DNA of 64,000 nucleotides from Stenotrophomonas maltophilia R551-3 (GTDB lineage Bacteria; Pseudomonadota; Gammaproteobacteria; Xanthomonadales; Xanthomonadaceae): contig NC_011071.1 in NCBI RefSeq assembly GCF_000020665.1, positions 858,501 through 922,500 on the forward strand, written 5' to 3'. Made by a program: the position numbers and the translations under genes. Each line of letters starts with the position of its first letter. The stretch's first letter is position 1. The notes under the pieces were generated by a model. The model saw only the letters and a list, made by a program, of their open reading frames with translations, did not search any database and was not told the DNA's origin. Shown in pieces: positions 58,036-64,000 of the stretch.

Positions 58036-58551
58036 ATGGCATTGCTGCACGCCAAGACGGCCGCTGGCCGCCAGGAAATCGAGGACCGTGGCCGGCGCCT
58101 GCCGGCGGCACTGCGTTCGATCCTGCTGATGGTCGATGGCCATCGCGATGACACTGAATTGCGCGGCCTGTTCGAAGGCCTGCGTGCACCCCCCGATGCA
58201 CTGGAGCAATTGTCAGCGCAGGGCCTGATCGAAGTGATCGGCGGAAGTGCAGAGGTGACACCGCTGAGTGGCATCAGTACCGGGCGCGAACAGGATCCGG
58301 CGCTGTACCAGCAGCTGTACGACGCGATGAGCGAGGCGGTACGCCGCCATCTGGGCCTGAAGGGCTATTTCATGCAGTTGAAGATCGAACGCTGCACCGA
58401 TGCGCTGGCACTGGAGCGCCTGTGCCCGGAGCTGCTGGCGGCCGTCGGCAAGGCGCGCAGCCCGGCGCTTGCGCAGCGCTGGTGGCAGGAAACCCAGGCG
58501 GCACTGGCGAGTGGCAGCAGCGAGGTCGTACAGGCCTCAGCCACCGCGTAA
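58036..58551 (+). CDS. Hypothetical protein, possible regulator-like fold
   Basis: 171 residues from ATG 58036, preceded by AAGGGGGAG. Not recognised. No signal peptide or membrane helix. The first half (LPAALRSILLMVDGHRDDTEL, ALEQLSAQGLIEV) looks like a small winged-helix arrangement; the second half is helical with many Leu and Ala. It ends 33 bp before the SUFU-domain gene and may be co-transcribed with it. Codon use is like that of its neighbours. Confidence 0.7.
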   Translation: MALLHAKTAAGRQEIEDRGRRLPAALRSILLMVDGHRDDTELRGLFEGLRAPPDALEQLSAQGLIEVIGGSAEVTPLSGISTGREQDPALYQQLYDAMSEAVRRHLGLKGYFMQLKIERCTDALALERLCPELLAAVGKARSPALAQRWWQETQAALASGSSEVVQASATA

Positions 58552-58584
58552 AGTGATCGGTTTACTTCCCACAAGGAGTCTCCC

Positions 58585-59640
58585 GTGCAGGACGACCACG
58601 ACGACACCGATACCCCCGGCTGGGACGCGATCAACGCCGCGCTTGCGCCGTTGCATGCCGGCCAGGAACCGCGCCATTACGGCACTGCATTGCCCTACAC
58701 GCTGGGCGGTCAGGATCCCCTGGATGGCATCAGTGTGTACTGGGCGGATGCGCCGGTCCGGCACTGGCACTACATCACCTATGGCTTCTCCGAGCTGTAC
58801 GCCAAGGAAAGCAGCGATGCCGCTACCAGCGGTTATGGCTTCGAACTGACGTTCCGCTTGGCTGCGAGCGCCGGCGAGAGCGCAGGCAGTGAGCCGCCGG
58901 TGTGGCCGATGAACCTGCTGCAGAACCTGGCGCGCTATGTGTTCGGCAGCGGCAACGTGTTCGAGGACGGTCACCACCTCAATGCCAATGGCCCGATCGC
59001 GCTGGAGACCGACACGCGGTTGTGCCACCTCGCCTTCATCGCCGACCCGCAGCTTCCCGCGCGTGATACCGCCAACGGTCATCTGCAGTTCCTGCAGCTG
59101 GTCGGGTTGACTGATGAAGAAGTGGAGGCGGTCAAACGCTGGTCGACGCGCGGCGTGCTGCAGGTGCTGCAGCCGGCGATGCCGCTGTGGATCAGCGACC
59201 TGCATCGCGGCAACCTGCTGGAGGATCCGGTACTGGCTGCACAGGTGCAGGCCGGCAGCGAGCGCGAAGGCTCCAGCACCGGCATGTTGTTCATCGAGAC
59301 GCTGGACTGGCGCCAGGAGGCGGGCGTCACCACCCTGGTGCTCGGTGCGGGCCAGGTGGCCAGCGTGTGCGAGCTGCTGCCATTGCGCCTGCGCCACGGC
59401 AAATCGCTGGAACTGGTCAGCCGCGAGCGGCAGTGGGAGTTCATCCCAGCCGGGCGCGGTGAAGCCGGCGACGTGTCCGCCGACAGCGCGCGCTGGGCAC
59501 TGGACGAGGCGGGACTGCAGGCCCTGGCGGGCGTGCGTGCCGAGCGCGGCATCTACCCGGTGGCGGCGGCGCTGCGCATCGAAGTGGTGCCGACCTACCT
59601 GCGCGATGCCAAGGGCGAGGTGATCCGCCAGATCGGCTGA
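58585..59640 (+). CDS. Suppressor-of-fused (SUFU) domain protein
   Basis: 351 residues with a GTG start; AAGGAG at 58573-58578 is 6 bp upstream. The N-terminal half fits the SUFU domain (GWDAINAALAPL, HYGTALPYTLGGQDPLDGISVYW, HWHYITYGFSELY, YGFELTFRL). In animals SUFU binds Gli factors; in bacteria the domain is of unknown use and sometimes occurs as an immunity-type protein in toxin systems. No toxin is seen nearby. Confidence 0.82.
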   Translation: MQDDHDDTDTPGWDAINAALAPLHAGQEPRHYGTALPYTLGGQDPLDGISVYWADAPVRHWHYITYGFSELYAKESSDAATSGYGFELTFRLAASAGESAGSEPPVWPMNLLQNLARYVFGSGNVFEDGHHLNANGPIALETDTRLCHLAFIADPQLPARDTANGHLQFLQLVGLTDEEVEAVKRWSTRGVLQVLQPAMPLWISDLHRGNLLEDPVLAAQVQAGSEREGSSTGMLFIETLDWRQEAGVTTLVLGAGQVASVCELLPLRLRHGKSLELVSRERQWEFIPAGRGEAGDVSADSARWALDEAGLQALAGVRAERGIYPVAAALRIEVVPTYLRDAKGEVIRQIG

Positions 59641-59659
59641 GCGGATCGATGGGACTGAT

Positions 59660-59698
59660 GGGGTCAGAGCCGCCTGCTGCGCAGACGGATCCGACCCC
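59660..59698 (+). repeat. GGGGTCAGAG/GGATCCGACCCC palindromic repeat, copy 4
   Basis: GGGGTCAGAGCCGCCTGC, loop TGC, GCAGACGGATCCGACCCC. The inner stem differs from the other copies. It lies between the convergent SUFU and glutathione transferase genes, like the pair at 42817-42905. Confidence 0.8.
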
Positions 59699-59718
59699 GA
59701 CTCAAACCCGGGGGCAGG

Positions 59719-60330
59719 TCAGGCCAGGCCTTCGGCCTTCAGCGCGGCCTGCACGCCAGCGTCGGCGTCCATGCGCGCCTTGTAGGCGGCCAGGTTGTCC
59801 AGGCCGGACAGGTCGACCTTGGTGCCGGCGGCCCAGCGCAGGGTGATGTAGAAGTACGGATCGGCGAAGCTGCGGAAGCCGGCGAGCCAGGCCTTATCGG
59901 CCAGCTGTTTGTCGGCGGTCTCGAACAGGCCGCGCAGGCGCTTGTGTGCGGCGGCGCGGATCGCATCGAACTGGCTTTCGTCGGCAATGAACTTGCCCGG
60001 CGCGAACAGCGGCGAGAATGCCGGATGCACATCGGAATTGACGAAGGCCAGCCAGCGGGTGGCTTCGGCGCGCTGGCGCGGGCTGCCGTCGCCGCCAAGG
60101 CCGGCCTGCGGGAAGCTGTCGGCGATGTAGCCCATGATCGCGGCGTTCTGCAGCAGCACGAAGTCGCCATCGACCAGTGCGGGAACGGCACCGGCCGGAT
60201 TGATCTTGAGGAATTCCGGGCCCTTCAGGGTGTCCTTGTTCAGCAGTTCAACCTCGAACGGCTGGCCGGTCCACTGCAGGGCGATGTGGTCGGCGGTGGA
60301 ACAGGCACCGGGCTTGCTGTACAGCTTCAT
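59719..60330 (-). CDS. gstA: Glutathione S-transferase, beta class
   Basis: 203 residues from the ATG at 60330. Start MKLYSKPGACSTADHIALQ with C10, the beta-class active-site cysteine, as in E. coli GstA; FLKINPAGAVPALVDGD is the glutathione-binding region. The C-terminal helical domain is complete (GLDNLAAYKARMDA). Detoxification by conjugating glutathione. The symbol is by similarity. Confidence 0.88.
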   Translation of the reverse strand: MKLYSKPGACSTADHIALQWTGQPFEVELLNKDTLKGPEFLKINPAGAVPALVDGDFVLLQNAAIMGYIADSFPQAGLGGDGSPRQRAEATRWLAFVNSDVHPAFSPLFAPGKFIADESQFDAIRAAAHKRLRGLFETADKQLADKAWLAGFRSFADPYFYITLRWAAGTKVDLSGLDNLAAYKARMDADAGVQAALKAEGLA

Positions 60331-60414
60331 GGGAACTCCAGGTGATGCGGGCGGGAAACCCCCACTATCCCAGAGCTTGCTGGCGGGCGGCAACGCTGCC
60401 GCCAGCACGGATCG

Positions 60415-60873
60415 TTACGACTGCCGTGGCTTGAGGTTCTGCACCTTATAGAAGGTGTGATCGCCGATGGTGGCCACCTGGTAAGCGTTGCGCCAGTTCG
60501 GGCTGGCGATGGCCAGCGCGGCGAAGTGGCTGGCACCGGGCACGATCTCGCGGCGCTCGCCGGCCGGCAGCGCCCAGTTGCGCTCGGCGTCGAAGGCCAC
60601 GTTCATCGCCTCGCTCCAGGCCGCGTCGTTGCCCAGCTGGGTGCCGGGGGAGACGATGGTCGGTGCGAACTGCTTGCGCGCGGTGACCACCTGGCACATC
60701 GAGTCACCCCACAGGCCGCTGTCGAGGCGGCGCAGGGCAACCTCGGCCACGGCCTGTTGGCCACGCAGGGTCTGGTCGCGGGCTTCCAGGTACACGGTGG
60801 TGCTCAAACACAATGAATCAGCGGCCGGCTGCGGCAACAACTGCGACAGCCAGAGAATCCAGGCCAGTTTCAT
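60415..60873 (-). CDS. Cell wall hydrolase, SleB type
   Basis: 152 residues from the ATG at 60873, with AAGGAG upstream. A weak signal-like segment (KLAWILWLSQLLPQPAA) is followed by the hydrolase_2 domain: E30 in TTVYLEARDQ is the likely catalytic glutamate, then GQQAVAEVALRRL and the central FAPTIV. Such proteins cut glycan strands and in non-spore-formers act in wall remodelling or phage lysis. No phage genes are nearby. Confidence 0.82.
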   Translation of the reverse strand: MKLAWILWLSQLLPQPAADSLCLSTTVYLEARDQTLRGQQAVAEVALRRLDSGLWGDSMCQVVTARKQFAPTIVSPGTQLGNDAAWSEAMNVAFDAERNWALPAGERREIVPGASHFAALAIASPNWRNAYQVATIGDHTFYKVQNLKPRQS

Positions 60874-61170
60874 ATAACTCCTTGCTCCGTATGGGCCGCA
60901 CGCTCCGGTTCCGGCCGCGGGGGCGACAGGAGGCGGGGTACGACTTGGCGTCATGGGGAGGCGGCCATCGGGGCCGCCCCGTGGGCAGCCCCAAAAGAAC
61001 GATCAGTACCGATCGAGGGGGCCGCGCCGGCTCACCGGAAACTGGCTGGTGAGCGGAAAGATGGCGCAAGGTAGGGGGGGATAGCCGAACGCATCGTGAA
61101 TCGCCCGGCTTGACATTCAGGTTCGGCAGGGGTGACGGAAATCACATTCCGCCCCCCATTCAGGTGCTCA
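60874..61170. other. Gap between cell-wall hydrolase and fadH
   Basis: 297 bp with no credible gene. A 7-bp hairpin GCTCACC/GGTGAGC with an 11-nt loop lies at 61030-61054; there is no T tract. The promoter of the hydrolase should be here but is not clear. Confidence 0.5.
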
Positions 61171-63916
<2,746 letters not shown>

Positions 63917-64000
63917 GGGAGGCTCGGGGGAGGAGAGTCTGTTTCCACCGTAATCCCGGATCAGCAACTTCCATAGATACAGATGCAGGTCAATCCGCCG
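63917..64000. other. Window end without a gene
   Basis: 84 bp upstream of the YczE-type gene. No gene start or clear promoter is seen before the edge. Confidence 0.5.

Noticed and set aside
60415..60873. SleB-type hydrolase as a prophage remnant
   Set aside because: Neighbours are housekeeping genes and there is no holin, spanin, integrase or attachment repeat; a chromosomal wall enzyme is simpler.

Overview
The window looks like chromosomal DNA of a Stenotrophomonas species, most likely the S. maltophilia complex. The gene order from the tRNAs to rplQ is the one expected of Xanthomonadaceae. Hairpin repeats that begin with GTAG match the SMAG repeat family described in S. maltophilia. One gene (48689-50311) matches, as I remember it, the peptide amidase Pam of that species, down to the residue numbers of its catalytic triad. 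Base composition is high in G+C throughout, and I see no prophage, IS element or CRISPR array.

Layout. 1-3032 (minus strand) holds a hybrid sensor kinase and a response regulator cut by the window edge. 3194-8243 is a compact peptide-scavenging locus: a TonB-dependent receptor divergent from a secreted cyanophycinase-like peptidase and a secreted isoaspartyl peptidase, with a LacI-type operator between them. I read it as a candidate cyanophycin (Asp-Arg polymer) utilisation locus. 8296-42114 is one uninterrupted translation and transcription supercluster on the plus strand: tRNA-Tyr, tRNA-Gly, tRNA-Thr, tufB, tRNA-Trp, secE, nusG, rplKAJL, rpoBC, rpsLG, fusA, tufA, then the S10, spc and alpha operons through rplQ. 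rpmJ is missing from its usual place after secY. Several gaps are long and rich in hairpins; the gap between rpsN and rpsH contains a textbook terminator.

42295-64000 is mixed housekeeping: dsbB, a second TonB-dependent receptor, class II DAHP synthase, an MscS channel, peptide amidase Pam, a DUF2127 membrane protein, typA, a peptidyl-prolyl isomerase, mdh, rluA, prpE, a hypothetical protein followed by a SUFU-domain protein, a beta-class GST, a SleB-type cell-wall hydrolase, fadH and a YczE/YitT-type membrane protein.

The most unusual content is in the gaps. SMAG hairpins sit at many gene ends, and in three cases the GTAG of a repeat supplies the TAG stop codon. Two large composite repeat clusters (46663-47378 and 55260-55840) share the same mirror-symmetric order: end palindrome, long hairpin, run of SMAG units, inverted long hairpin, inverted end palindrome. 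The long hairpins keep 23-25 bp stems although the stem sequence differs between copies, which suggests that structure is under selection. A further repeat with fixed ends GGGGTCAGAG and GGATCCGACCC lies at two convergent gene ends and inside one cluster.
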